A stretch of DNA of 51,132 nucleotides, from the NCBI GenBank assembly GCA_000307955.1, contig ALAO01000022.1, positions 1 to 51,132 of the forward strand, written 5' to 3'. How positions within the stretch are numbered: the stretch's first letter is position 1; every line of letters begins with the position of its first letter. The translations under genes and the position numbers were made by a program. This DNA is from Solidesulfovibrio magneticus str. Maddingley MBC34. GTDB taxonomy: Bacteria; Desulfobacterota; Desulfovibrionia; Desulfovibrionales; Desulfovibrionaceae. The notes beneath the pieces were generated by a model. It saw nothing but the letters and a program-made list of their open reading frames with translations, did not search any database and had not been told where the DNA came from. Positions 43,344 to 51,132 of this stretch are shown piece by piece.

Positions 43344-44684
43344 ATGAATCTTTGTATCGTAGGCACCGGGTACGTTGGTCTGGTGAGCGCCGCCTGTTTT
43401 GCCGAGATGGGCAACGACGTCTGCTGCGTGGACGTCAATCCCACCATCGTCGAGAACCTCCGCCAGGGCAAGGTCCACATCTACGAACCGGGACTTGACG
43501 AGCTGGTCAAGCGCAACGTGGCCGAAGGCCGCCTGCGCTTCACCACCAAGGTCGCCGAAGGCATGGAGAACGCGCTGTTCGTGTTCATCACCGTCGGCAC
43601 CCCGCCCCGCGAAGATGGCTCCTGCGACCTTTCGTTCGTCTATCAGGTGGCCCGGGACATCGGCGCCAACATGAAGGACTACAAGATCGTCGTCGACAAA
43701 TCCACTGTCCCGGTCGGCACCGCCGACGAGGTGCGCAAGCTCATCGGCGAGGAGCTTAAAAAGCGCGGCGAGATCATCGAATTCGACGTGGTGTCCAATC
43801 CGGAGTTCCTCAAGGAAGGCGACGCCATCAACGATTTCTTCAAGCCCGACCGCGTGGTCGTCGGCACGGACAACGTCCGCACCGGCGAACTCTTAAAGGC
43901 CCTGTACGCTCCCTATGCCCGTAGCCGCGAGAAGGTCATCGTCATGGGCGTGCGCTCGGCCGAAATGACCAAGTACGCCGCCAACTGCATGCTGGCCACC
44001 AAGATCTCGTTTATTAACGAAGTGGCCAACATCTGCGAGAAAGTGGGCGCCGACGTGCGCGACGTGCGCATGGGCATCGGTTCCGACCATCGCATCGGCT
44101 ACCAGTTCATCTACCCGGGCCTGGGCTACGGCGGCTCCTGCTTCCCCAAGGACGTCAAGGCGCTCATCGACACCGCCCGCAAGATCGGCTTCGAGCCGGA
44201 ACTGCTGGCCGCCGTTGACGAGGTCAACAAGCGCCAGAAGCATGTGCTCAGCAAGCGGATCATGGAATACTTCGCCCCCCAGGGCGGCGTGAAGGGCAAG
44301 ACGTTGGCCCTGTGGGGTCTGGCGTTTAAGGCCAACACCGACGACGTGCGCGACGCGTCTTCCTTTGAGCTGATCCGCGACCTGACCGACGCCGGCATGC
44401 GCGTGGTGGCCTTCGACCCCGTCGCCGGCCCCAACACCCGCGAGCACTTCAAGGGCAACGACCTGCTGACCGTGGTCGACGAGCAGTACGCGGTGCTGGA
44501 CAAGGCCGACTGCCTGGCCGTGGTCACCGAGTGGAACCAGTTCCGCAACCCGGATTTCAGCCGCATCAAGAAGACGCTCAAGGCCCCGATCATCTTCGAC
44601 GGCCGCAACCTCTACTCCCCGCAGCTGTTGGCCGACCTCGGCCTGGCCTACTTCTGCATCGGCCGCCCGGCTCCCAAGATGTAG
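43344..44684 (+). CDS. ugd: UDP-glucose 6-dehydrogenase
   Basis: 446 aa. It oxidises UDP-glucose twice to UDP-glucuronate with NAD, supplying surface polysaccharides. N-terminal Rossmann fold NLCIVGTGYVGLVSAACFAEMG, the TVPVGTADEVR loop, EFLKEGDAINDF, Lys/Asn of EMTKYAANCMLA and the catalytic Cys in YGGSCFPKDVKAL, then ALWGLAFKANTDDVRDA. A separate transcription unit, with promoter expected in the 235-bp gap shared with pdxJ and a clear terminator. Confidence 0.96.
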   Translation: MNLCIVGTGYVGLVSAACFAEMGNDVCCVDVNPTIVENLRQGKVHIYEPGLDELVKRNVAEGRLRFTTKVAEGMENALFVFITVGTPPREDGSCDLSFVYQVARDIGANMKDYKIVVDKSTVPVGTADEVRKLIGEELKKRGEIIEFDVVSNPEFLKEGDAINDFFKPDRVVVGTDNVRTGELLKALYAPYARSREKVIVMGVRSAEMTKYAANCMLATKISFINEVANICEKVGADVRDVRMGIGSDHRIGYQFIYPGLGYGGSCFPKDVKALIDTARKIGFEPELLAAVDEVNKRQKHVLSKRIMEYFAPQGGVKGKTLALWGLAFKANTDDVRDASSFELIRDLTDAGMRVVAFDPVAGPNTREHFKGNDLLTVVDEQYAVLDKADCLAVVTEWNQFRNPDFSRIKKTLKAPIIFDGRNLYSPQLLADLGLAYFCIGRPAPKM

Positions 44685-44710
44685 CTGGCGATCGATTCTC
44701 GACAATTCCA

Positions 44711-44738
44711 AGAGGGCGGGCGACCGCCCTCTTTTTTA
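44711..44738 (+). terminator. Intrinsic terminator of ugd
   Basis: GAGGGCGG-GCGA-CCGCCCTC followed by TTTTTT, 27 bases after the ugd stop. It also faces the convergent DUF4105 gene. Confidence 0.92.
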
Positions 44739-44781
44739 TTGTTCGTGGGCTGCCTGTCAGGTGATAACCATCTCAGCACAT

Positions 44782-45765
44782 TTAGTCCCGGATTCTCGCT
44801 GAGAAGTCCGGCGCATCACCGACGGCCTGCGCCTTGGGGTTTATGTAGCTTCGGGCCTTGAGCTCCTCAAACGGAAGGGAGTCGTCCAAGCCTCCGATTT
44901 CATAGGCGTAGAGCGGCATGTATCCTGAGAGCAGAATTTTCCAGTTATAACGCAGCCTCCCGCCAAAAGCTCGAAAGTGTCGCACGACATTCGTGGTGCA
45001 GTTCGTCGTGAGTGTGTTGTAAAATTCAGGTTTGTCACGCAGGGAATTGATTGTTTTCATGTATTCAAGAAAGAGTTTTCGTGCGTTTTCGGGCGGCATA
45101 CGGGTGCGATAGAGATATACATCCTCGCGGGGATTCCGATAGTCGGTGCGTAGGCGGATGACATCCCTTTCGTCGGCGGCCACGTATATCTGTTCGTACT
45201 GCTTAAAAAATCCTTTTAGAGAAGAATATTCTTCCCCTTGCTCCTTTCGTGTTTCGATGGAGAGACACAGGTAGTCTTGGCCAGCAAAGCCGAAGCTCAT
45301 CATCACGTGGGCGATGGCGTCCCCCATCCAATAGACGGCGATCAAATCCACGGAGTCCAGCTTGTTGAGGTCGAAGGTCTTGTCATAGTAGCGGGGCTGA
45401 TACTCGGTTTCGGAACGGTAAACAAAATCGCGGATGTTTCGCACCGTGACCGTGTCGCCGCTGATTTCCGCATAGGGGAGCACTGCCACGTCCTGTTGCC
45501 AGTTCCGATCGCCGGAGGGGGCGATGGAGCTCCACCAGAGCGTGAAGAGGCTCCATGCGGCCAGATAGGCGACAAGCGCCACGCCTTTGCGTCGGATGCA
45601 GGCGAAGGTCAATACCGTCGCCAGAACAATCGCGGCCGCAAAAATCGTACGGAGCGTCGGATTGTGGATGTCTGACCAGTAGGCGGCCAGAGACGCCCAG
45701 GCGGTCATGAAAACAACCGCCATGGCCGCAAGCATCTTCATGAACAGACCGGCGAAACGGGTCAT
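44782..45765 (-). CDS. DUF4105 domain membrane protein
   Basis: 327 aa. Three N-terminal membrane segments (LFMKMLAAMAVVFMTAWASLAAYW, TIFAAAIVLATVLTFACI, LVAYLAAWSLFTLWW), then a soluble, probably periplasmic domain: RNIRDFVYRSETEYQPRYYDKTFDLNKLDSVDL, GDAIAHVMMSFGF, and a Cys/Asn site FYNTLTTNCTTNVVRHF, which is typical of DUF4105. The conserved His and Cys suggest a papain-like (NlpC/P60-type) active site, but no activity is known. Codon use is slightly less GC-rich than neighbours. ATG overlaps the stop of an upstream frame (45762) by four bases. Confidence 0.8.
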   Translation of the reverse strand: MTRFAGLFMKMLAAMAVVFMTAWASLAAYWSDIHNPTLRTIFAAAIVLATVLTFACIRRKGVALVAYLAAWSLFTLWWSSIAPSGDRNWQQDVAVLPYAEISGDTVTVRNIRDFVYRSETEYQPRYYDKTFDLNKLDSVDLIAVYWMGDAIAHVMMSFGFAGQDYLCLSIETRKEQGEEYSSLKGFFKQYEQIYVAADERDVIRLRTDYRNPREDVYLYRTRMPPENARKLFLEYMKTINSLRDKPEFYNTLTTNCTTNVVRHFRAFGGRLRYNWKILLSGYMPLYAYEIGGLDDSLPFEELKARSYINPKAQAVGDAPDFSARIRD

Positions 45766-46328
45766 GGGGTCGCCTCGCTGAGTTTCTTTGCGTGTTCCAA
45801 CATCAATCGCCGCACCTCGCGGATGGCAGAGGACGCTTGCGTGTCCCCTGGCCGAACCGGACGATCCGCTCGGACTGCGCTGCGCTCAAAGGCAACGTGA
45901 CCGGAACTCTGCCAATTCTCCCGATGTATTCCAAGGCTAGTTCCGTTCCGCAGCGGGCCGTGGACATGACACGACCCCTGTGGCGCACTGCCCACAATCA
46001 GGCCAGACGCGCCGTTGGCGTACTCGAAACACTGTAGCGGCGCGTCCGTGCCGTCCCAGACGGCCAGCCACTTCGTCCCCTGTGGGTGTACGACGACTGC
46101 GCCGCCAGCCTTGAGGAGTTCAAGGGATTTAGGGCTGTTTCTACCACGCCGCTGTTCGCCACGTCCACCCGTTGTGACCAAACCCGAGGGAGCAGAAACG
46201 TGCAATCTGGGCTCAAGAAACGTGTCGAGCCGTTTGCCGCAACGTCCTGGACACGCGCCAAGGGCCGGCTGACTGGCGCGGGGCGGTCGCCAGGGCGTGA
46301 CGAATGCGAGCGAACCCTTTCGGGCCAA
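45762..46328 (-). CDS. Doubtful ORF preceding the DUF4105 gene (possible pseudogene)
   Basis: Up to 188 aa. The last 25 residues (SSAIREVRRLMLEHAKKLSEATP) look like real protein and the stop overlaps the DUF4105 start as ATGA, suggesting a genuine upstream partner. The N-terminal half is Arg/Pro/Gly-rich and looks non-coding, with no ribosome binding site at the first ATG. I recognise no domain. It could be a gene decayed at its 5' end, or a shorter gene with an unidentified start. Confidence 0.3.
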   Translation of the reverse strand: MARKGSLAFVTPWRPPRASQPALGACPGRCGKRLDTFLEPRLHVSAPSGLVTTGGRGEQRRGRNSPKSLELLKAGGAVVVHPQGTKWLAVWDGTDAPLQCFEYANGASGLIVGSAPQGSCHVHGPLRNGTSLGIHRENWQSSGHVAFERSAVRADRPVRPGDTQASSAIREVRRLMLEHAKKLSEATP

Positions 46329-46443
46329 CCCATTGCCGTCAACACGCGCGTGACAAAAGAGAAGATACGTAGGGATTGGAGCGGGACAGGAAGACGGGCA
46401 AACCGTCGGCGCGGCGATGCCCCGGCGGCGGCGACGCCCCGGG

Positions 46444-46552
46444 CTAGCGTCGCGTCCCTTAAAAAATACGATAGTATTTTTTAATAAAAATTAATGGTTT
46501 TAGTATGTTGGCTGCAAAACGCCATGAGCGCTTTTCGCGGACGCGACACTAG
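46444..46552. repeat. MITE-like repeat, copy C
   Basis: 109 bp with ends CTAGCGTCGCGTCC and GGACGCGACACTAG and a perfect internal AAAAAATAC-GATA-GTATTTTTT hairpin. The right-hand CTAG forms the stop codon of the small gene on the minus strand. Confidence 0.88.
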
Positions 46553-46776
46553 CGCTCGCCGGCCAGGGCGCGGCGGCGGCAGGTGCGCAGCATCAGCTCT
46601 TGGAGGATCACCCGTTCGTACTCTTGCGAATGATCGGCTTCGGGATTTTCCTCTTCCACGAGCATACGCTCAATGTACTGGGTCTCTTCCCAGAAATCGA
46701 GCAACTCGTCGTCGCCAAGGTGCTTGATCTGGTCTTCAAGGGGAAACTGGTCGGCATCGGGGAAAAATTGGCCCAT
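46549..46776 (-). CDS. Small acidic protein of unknown function
   Basis: 75 aa, very acidic in its centre (EDQIKHLGDDELLDFWEETQYIERMLVEEENPEAD) with a basic end (RTCRRRALAGER). Predicted helical, no signal peptide. AAGGAG lies ten bases before the ATG. The stop codon is inside the end of repeat C, so the C-terminus may have been altered by insertion. It follows the bactofilin gene by 76 bases on the same strand. Confidence 0.6.
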   Translation of the reverse strand: MGQFFPDADQFPLEDQIKHLGDDELLDFWEETQYIERMLVEEENPEADHSQEYERVILQELMLRTCRRRALAGER

Positions 46777-46852
46777 GGGGACGGGACTCCTTAAACGGGG
46801 GCGGGTGACGGCGTTTTGCCATTAAACGGACGAGGCTCTTTTGGCAACCCCT

Positions 46853-47290
46853 TCATGACGTCGTTTCCGTGACGTCCTCGGCCGGCTGCCCGGGCAGGGC
46901 GCAGGGGGCGACGCCTTCGGACAGGACAACGGCCTCGGCCTCGGTCATGCACAGTTGGCCGTTGAGCACGGCCCCGTCCTCGATGACCACCGACGGGGTC
47001 TGGATGTTGCCGGTCAGCTTGGCCGTCTTGTTGAGGATGACGCGTCGGCTGGCCGTGACGTCGCCGCGCACGCTGCCGCTGGCGATGAGTTCGCCCACGC
47101 TGATGCGGCCTTCGACCAGCCCTTCCTCGCCGAGCACCAGCACGCCGTCGGAAATGATGTCGCCGATGACGCCGCCGTCGATGCGCACGACGCCCTGGAA
47201 GTTGAATTGGCCATGATACTGGGTTCCGGCCCCGAGAAAGGCGGTGATGGCGTCCAGGCGGGGCTTTTTCTTCGACGAAAATCCGAACAT
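46853..47290 (-). CDS. Bactofilin family cytoskeletal protein
   Basis: 145 aa. Short N-terminal tail, then a right-handed beta-helix domain (about residues 16-118) with regular repeats such as YHGQFNFQGVVRIDGGVIGDIISDGVLVLGEEGLVEGRISVGELIASGSVRGDV and hydrophobic/Gly spacing. Bactofilins polymerise on the inner membrane without nucleotide and place cell-wall or stalk enzymes. It lies 31 bases after a small lipoprotein gene and probably shares its transcript. Confidence 0.88.
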   Translation of the reverse strand: MFGFSSKKKPRLDAITAFLGAGTQYHGQFNFQGVVRIDGGVIGDIISDGVLVLGEEGLVEGRISVGELIASGSVRGDVTASRRVILNKTAKLTGNIQTPSVVIEDGAVLNGQLCMTEAEAVVLSEGVAPCALPGQPAEDVTETTS

Positions 47291-47321
47291 GGGTCTGGGT
47301 CCTTGGCTGGCGCGGGCGGCG

Positions 47322-47603
47322 TTAGTAGTGCGGATTGGTCTGGCGCTGCAGTTCGATGTTGATCTGGATGAGGCGGGCGTTGATGCGCTGGATGCGGTCG
47401 AGGTTGTCGCTCAAGTTCTCGGACAGGGTCCGCTTTTCCTGTTCCAGTCGGTAACGCTCGATTTCCAGGGGATTGGCCCCTGGACCGGGTTCAAGCGCGT
47501 CGTACTGCGGCATGGCCGGGGGCGTGCTCTTGGTCTTCTTGCAGCCGGGCGCGACGGCCAGAGCCAGGACCAGGCAGGCCAGGGTCAGGACTCGTCGGTT
47601 CAT
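47322..47603 (-). CDS. Small lipoprotein with coiled-coil tail
   Basis: 93 aa. Lipoprotein signal peptide ending in the lipobox VAPGC (Cys21), a Lys/Pro linker and a helical, coiled-coil-like C-terminus (LEIERYRLEQEKRTLSENLSDNLDRIQRINARLIQINIEL). It is expected to be anchored to a membrane facing the periplasm. The neighbouring bactofilin suggests a cell envelope role. Confidence 0.75.
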   Translation of the reverse strand: MNRRVLTLACLVLALAVAPGCKKTKSTPPAMPQYDALEPGPGANPLEIERYRLEQEKRTLSENLSDNLDRIQRINARLIQINIELQRQTNPHY

Positions 47604-47750
47604 GTGGCGTCCTTTTTTATAAATCCTATCAGAAAACCGTCCGCCTGTCCCGTGTAAATGCCCGTGGCCAAGGCGGCGGGCCGTCCGGGGACGGTCGGGG
47701 CGGCCCGAGGCGAGACCCGCCCCGAACCGCCTTCTGGGGCATGGAACGGC

Positions 47751-50384
47751 CTAGTCCGCGCCCGCGCTGGCGGCGGCCTGGACCGGATCGCCGGACCCGG
47801 CCACGATGCGCACCTCCCGCTGGGGGAAGGGGATGTCGATGCCGACTTCGCGGAAACGCCGGTCGATGGCGAAGCGGATGTCGGAGGTCGTACCCACGGC
47901 GGCATTGACGTTGTCCACCCAGAACAACAGCTTGAAGTCCAGGGAGCTCTCGCCGAAGTTGGTGAACTGCACCGACGGGGCGGGAGTCTTTAGAACATGC
48001 TCATGGCCGGTCACGGCATCGAGAAGGATTTGGCGCACCTTCTCGGTGTTGGAGCCGTAGGCCACGCCGATGGTGATCTCCCGGCGCACCGTGGGGTCGC
48101 GGTGGGTCCAGTTGACGAGCTTGCCGCTGATGAGGTCGGAGTTGGGCACAAACAGCGTGGCGTTGTCGAAGGTCTGGACCACGGTGTTGCGGATGTTGAC
48201 CTTGCGCACCTGGCCCCAGATGGCGTCGATCTGGATGGTGTCGCCGGCCTGGATGGAGCGGCCAAAGAGCAGGATCAGCCCGGCCACGAAGTTGTTGACG
48301 ATGTTTTGCAGGCCAAAGCCGATGCCGACGGACAAGCCGCCGGCGACCACCGCCAGGCTGGTGAAGGAAAAGCCGAGCAGGAACAGCGAAATGAGGATGT
48401 ACACGCCCCACAGCACATAGAGCGAAGTGGTCTCCAGCACGTCACGCACGCCCGGATCAATGCCCGGGCGCAGGCGCGGCAGATCCATGATGAAGGAGCG
48501 CACGGCGAACAGCGTCGAGCGGGTGACGAAAAAGCCGGTGAGAATGAGCGCCAGCCGGCCAAGGGTGACCGAGACCGTGCCGATGGTCACGGTGAACCCC
48601 ACGGCTTCCATGAACAGTTCCTGGCCGCCCAGTTCGGTGGAGAACCAGTAGAGGACGAGCAGGAACAGCGACAGGAAAATCAGCGGAAACCCCAGGCCCG
48701 AAACCATGGCCCGGGTCAGCGCCGAAGCGCCTTCCTGGCCGGCCCGGGCCTGCCAGGCGGTGACGATGCGCGACAGCCCGGCCCCGATCTGCACGGCGGC
48801 CAGGAGCAAAAACCAGCCGGCTATGACCAGCACCGACAAGTGCTGCCAGCCCAGGGCGGCCATGACGGCCAAGCCCATGGTCAAGGGCGGCGTGGCCCGG
48901 CAAAAGAGTTTGAGCGGCCCGGCGTAGCGGCGCAGGAACCGGCTCGTGGCCAGCAGGAAAACCAGCAGCAGCCCGATCCACAGGGTGGTCAGAGCCGGCT
49001 CGGGGATGTCGGCGATCTGGAGCAGCAGCCCCAGGGAGAACATGGCCCACAGGCCGCGCAGGGGATTGCCAGCTCCGGGCGTGGCCGCGCCCGAGGCCTC
49101 GGCCAGGTAGCGCGAGAACACGGCTAATCCGGCAGCGAGCAGGATCTCGGCCAGGATGTTGCCGACCTCCTGAAGCAGCAGCGGCGCGCCGGCCGCCGCC
49201 CAGTGCAGGATGAGGCCGGAGCCGGCCAGCAGGCAGACCAGACGCAGTTTGGCCGGCGCGTACAACCCGGCAAAGCGGCGGCGCAACCGGGATACGACGA
49301 TGAAGGACACCACCGCCAGCACCGCCAGGGCCACGCCGGCCCGGATGCCCACGGCCTGGGCCCGGGCCGCGTCGCCCCCGCGCGTCAGGGAGCGCAGCAT
49401 GGAGCCGTTGGATTTGGCCCAGTGCTGGAAACGGGTTTCCAGATCGTTCCAGGCCTTATGGGAGAACAGTTCGTTCGAGGCCGTGAAATAGTAGGTTTTC
49501 CAGGCCTTGGGGATTTTTTGGCGCAGGGCTTCCTCGGCCTTGTCCAGGGCGGCCAGCAGCTCGCGGGCCGGGGCGAGCTCCTTTTCCAGAGTGGAGCGCA
49601 CGCCGGTGAGCGAAGCGCGCACGCCTTTGACGTAGCGCAGGTAGTAGCCGATGGCCTCGGCAATGGGCGGTTCGGGATCGTCCTCCAGGCGCTTGGCGAA
49701 CTCTTCCTTGAGGGAATCCAGCCGGGCGGCGATCTTGTCGAGTTCGTCGCGGCTTTCCTGGGACGGCGCGATGAGCGTCTCCACGGCCCGGCGCAGGCGG
49801 GCGAAATCCCCCAGCACGGCCCGCAGCTCCCAAGGGTTGCCGCCGGACAGGCTGATGATGAGCCCCAGCTCGTCGAGCTTGCCTTCCAGGGCCGAGAGCT
49901 CGGAGCGGAACTTGCGCACGTTTTTGGGGAGCAGCTCCTCCATGGACTTGAACCGGGCCGCCTGCTGCACCACCGATTCCTGATGGATGGACAAGAGCAC
50001 CTGCCAGTCCTTGGGCGCGTCGGCTTCGGATTCGGCTTTGTCGCCCCCCTTGTCCGAGGCCTTGGCGGCCGGTTGCTTGTCGGCGGGCTTGGAAGCAGGC
50101 TTGTCGGCCTCCTTGGGCGCGGGCTTGTCCGGGGCTTTTTCAGCCGGTTTATCGGCGGTTTTGTCGGTCGTTTTGGCCGTTTCCTTGCCGGCGTCGGCGG
50201 TGGGTGGCTGCGGCGCCTTGGGCGCGTCGGCCTTGGGCTCGGGGGCGGCGGGAGCAGCCGGCGTTTTGGCTGGTTCGGCCTTGGCGGCGGCCGGGGCCGC
50301 GTCCTGGGCGGGCAGGGCTCCCGGCAGGGCGGCCAGGAGCATCAGGGACAGGCTGAGCAAGGCAAGCGCACGGAAAGAACGCAT
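47751..50384 (-). CDS. MscS/MscK-type mechanosensitive channel with long periplasmic domain
   Basis: 877 aa from the ATG at 50384 (GGAGAG upstream). Signal peptide (ALALLSLSLMLLAALPGALPA), then about 95 residues of Ala/Lys/Pro repeats (ADKPAEKAPDKPAPKEADKPAS...), a helical periplasmic domain (about 125-330) and about ten membrane segments. The C-terminal MscS core starts near 620: pore-type helix FTSLAVVAGGLSVGIGFGLQNIVNNFVAGLILLFGRSIQAGD, then the cytoplasmic beta domain with VRKVNIRNTVVQTFDNATLFVPNSDLISGKLVNW. It releases solutes on osmotic downshock. The Lys/Pro repeat stretch could span peptidoglycan. Confidence 0.88.
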   Translation of the reverse strand: MRSFRALALLSLSLMLLAALPGALPAQDAAPAAAKAEPAKTPAAPAAPEPKADAPKAPQPPTADAGKETAKTTDKTADKPAEKAPDKPAPKEADKPASKPADKQPAAKASDKGGDKAESEADAPKDWQVLLSIHQESVVQQAARFKSMEELLPKNVRKFRSELSALEGKLDELGLIISLSGGNPWELRAVLGDFARLRRAVETLIAPSQESRDELDKIAARLDSLKEEFAKRLEDDPEPPIAEAIGYYLRYVKGVRASLTGVRSTLEKELAPARELLAALDKAEEALRQKIPKAWKTYYFTASNELFSHKAWNDLETRFQHWAKSNGSMLRSLTRGGDAARAQAVGIRAGVALAVLAVVSFIVVSRLRRRFAGLYAPAKLRLVCLLAGSGLILHWAAAGAPLLLQEVGNILAEILLAAGLAVFSRYLAEASGAATPGAGNPLRGLWAMFSLGLLLQIADIPEPALTTLWIGLLLVFLLATSRFLRRYAGPLKLFCRATPPLTMGLAVMAALGWQHLSVLVIAGWFLLLAAVQIGAGLSRIVTAWQARAGQEGASALTRAMVSGLGFPLIFLSLFLLVLYWFSTELGGQELFMEAVGFTVTIGTVSVTLGRLALILTGFFVTRSTLFAVRSFIMDLPRLRPGIDPGVRDVLETTSLYVLWGVYILISLFLLGFSFTSLAVVAGGLSVGIGFGLQNIVNNFVAGLILLFGRSIQAGDTIQIDAIWGQVRKVNIRNTVVQTFDNATLFVPNSDLISGKLVNWTHRDPTVRREITIGVAYGSNTEKVRQILLDAVTGHEHVLKTPAPSVQFTNFGESSLDFKLLFWVDNVNAAVGTTSDIRFAIDRRFREVGIDIPFPQREVRIVAGSGDPVQAAASAGAD

Positions 50385-50584
50385 GAGGGCTCTCCGGGGC
50401 GTCCGGCAAAACGGACGGGGGGTTGGCGAAGCCGGGGTGTCGAGTGGACCGGCCGGGACGGAGCCGGAGGCCTGGAACGGAACAAACCTGCGGGGGCGCA
50501 CCGAAGCGTCGGGCGGGTTTGGGAAGGCGGCCGCCGCGTCATGGTATCGCGTGACGGCCGCCGGGCGGCTTACGGACATGGGAA

Positions 50585-51132
50585 TCAGGACTTGCGCTTC
50601 TCCATGGGCGTGTAGGCGTGGCGCTTGCGGCCCATGTAGACTTGGCGCGGCCGGTGAATGCGCTGGTCCGGGGAGTGGGTCTCCTCGTTCCAGTGGGCGA
50701 TCCAGCCGGGCATGTTGCCGATGGCGGTGATGACCGGGAACATGCGGGGCGGGATGTTGATGGCCCGCAGCAGGAGGCTGGCGTAGAAGTTGGTGTTGGG
50801 GAAGAGCTGGCGCGAGGCGAAATACTCGTCGGCCAGGGCCCGTTCCTCGATCTCCAGGGCGATGTCGTGGAAGGCGTCGCGCTTGGCGTAGCCGTTTTTC
50901 ACGAGATTTTGGTAGGTGCGCTTGATGATGCGGGCGCGCGGGTCTTCCACGTGGAACAGCCGCTGGCCAAAGCCCATGAGGCGTCCGGCGCTGGTCTTGG
51001 AGGCCTCGAAGATGCGCTCCACGGTGGTGCGGCCGGCCACCACGTCCTCGAACATGGTCAGCGCCGCCGAGCTGGCTCCGCCGTGCTGGCGGCCCCACAG
51101 GGCGCAGATGCCCGAGGACACGCTGGCGAACA
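50585..51132 (-). CDS. Citrate synthase-like protein (5' end outside the window)
   Basis: 182 C-terminal codons; the gene continues past base 51132. It aligns with type II (GltA) citrate synthases along its length: FASVSSGICALWGRQHGGA (first catalytic His kept), DPRARI, GWIAHWNEETHS and RPRQVYMG (substrate-binding Arg kept). The second catalytic His, in GFGHRVY of GltA, is Gln here (GFGQRLF), and the catalytic Asp of PNVDFYSG is Asn (PNTNFYAS). I therefore doubt ordinary citrate synthase activity. The first ATG-like codon in the window is internal. Confidence 0.85.
   Translation of the reverse strand, partial: FASVSSGICALWGRQHGGASSAALTMFEDVVAGRTTVERIFEASKTSAGRLMGFGQRLFHVEDPRARIIKRTYQNLVKNGYAKRDAFHDIALEIEERALADEYFASRQLFPNTNFYASLLLRAINIPPRMFPVITAIGNMPGWIAHWNEETHSPDQRIHRPRQVYMGRKRHAYTPMEKRKS

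Noticed and set aside
50388-51098. Extension of the MscS channel frame upstream through the citrate synthase-like gene
   Set aside because: The frame passes through another gene in a different reading frame; the signal peptide starting at 50384 marks the real start.

Overview
The window is GC-rich, densely packed bacterial chromosome. Gene content suggests a sulfate-reducing member of the Desulfovibrionaceae (Desulfovibrio/Solidesulfovibrio-like). The pointers are a complex I operon lacking the NADH-oxidising module (no nuoE, nuoF or nuoG), a glycerol oxidation operon, several radical SAM and polyferredoxin proteins, and a Cys-rich nitronate monooxygenase-like flavoprotein. Taxonomy is inferred from gene content; no rRNA or tRNA gene was seen.

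Layout. 1-1.9 kb (+): a btaA/btaB-like pair predicted to make betaine lipid, closed by a bidirectional terminator. 2.0-3.1 kb (-): a nitronate monooxygenase-like flavoprotein. 3.1-4.4 kb: a gene-poor stretch with an AT-rich island, a promoter candidate and one small orphan ORF. 4.4-16.2 kb (+): a complex I-type operon in the order J-K-antiporter-small membrane protein-antiporter-M-N-A-B-C-D-H-I, with four antiporter-like subunits instead of three. 16.5-19.2 kb: an iron-type alcohol dehydrogenase (+) facing a radical SAM/SPASM protein (-). 19.3-24.4 kb (-): a SorC-type regulator followed by glpD, glpF and glpK, with a promoter/operator at one end and a strong terminator at the other.

25-32.7 kb (-): a tightly coupled run of TonB-dependent receptor, membrane protein (probable ECF S component), double-domain ECF ATPase, ECF T component, AmrS-like radical SAM enzyme and an unrecognised 380-aa protein, followed after 116 bp by a methyltransferase. 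Facing away from it at 33.5-41.8 kb (+) are TonB, an exported protein, a DUF6599-like protein, a Tat-type DUF362 protein, a membrane polyferredoxin, a Tat-type aldo/keto reductase and an exported M20 amidohydrolase. The two arms share a regulatory gap holding a 7-bp-arm inverted repeat. I propose that they form one uptake-and-processing system for an unidentified substrate. This is the best candidate here for an undescribed system.

42-51.1 kb: pdxJ-acpS (-), a UDP-glucose dehydrogenase (+) with terminator, a DUF4105 protein, and a (-) strand run of a small acidic protein, a bactofilin, a small lipoprotein and a large MscS-type channel. The window ends in a citrate synthase-like gene in which two of the three catalytic residues appear to be substituted (His to Gln, Asp to Asn).

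Three copies of a ~108-bp repeat with 14-bp terminal inverted repeats (24874, 41747, 46444) lie at or just past the 3' ends of genes. In two cases the repeat end supplies the stop codon. They look like a MITE family.
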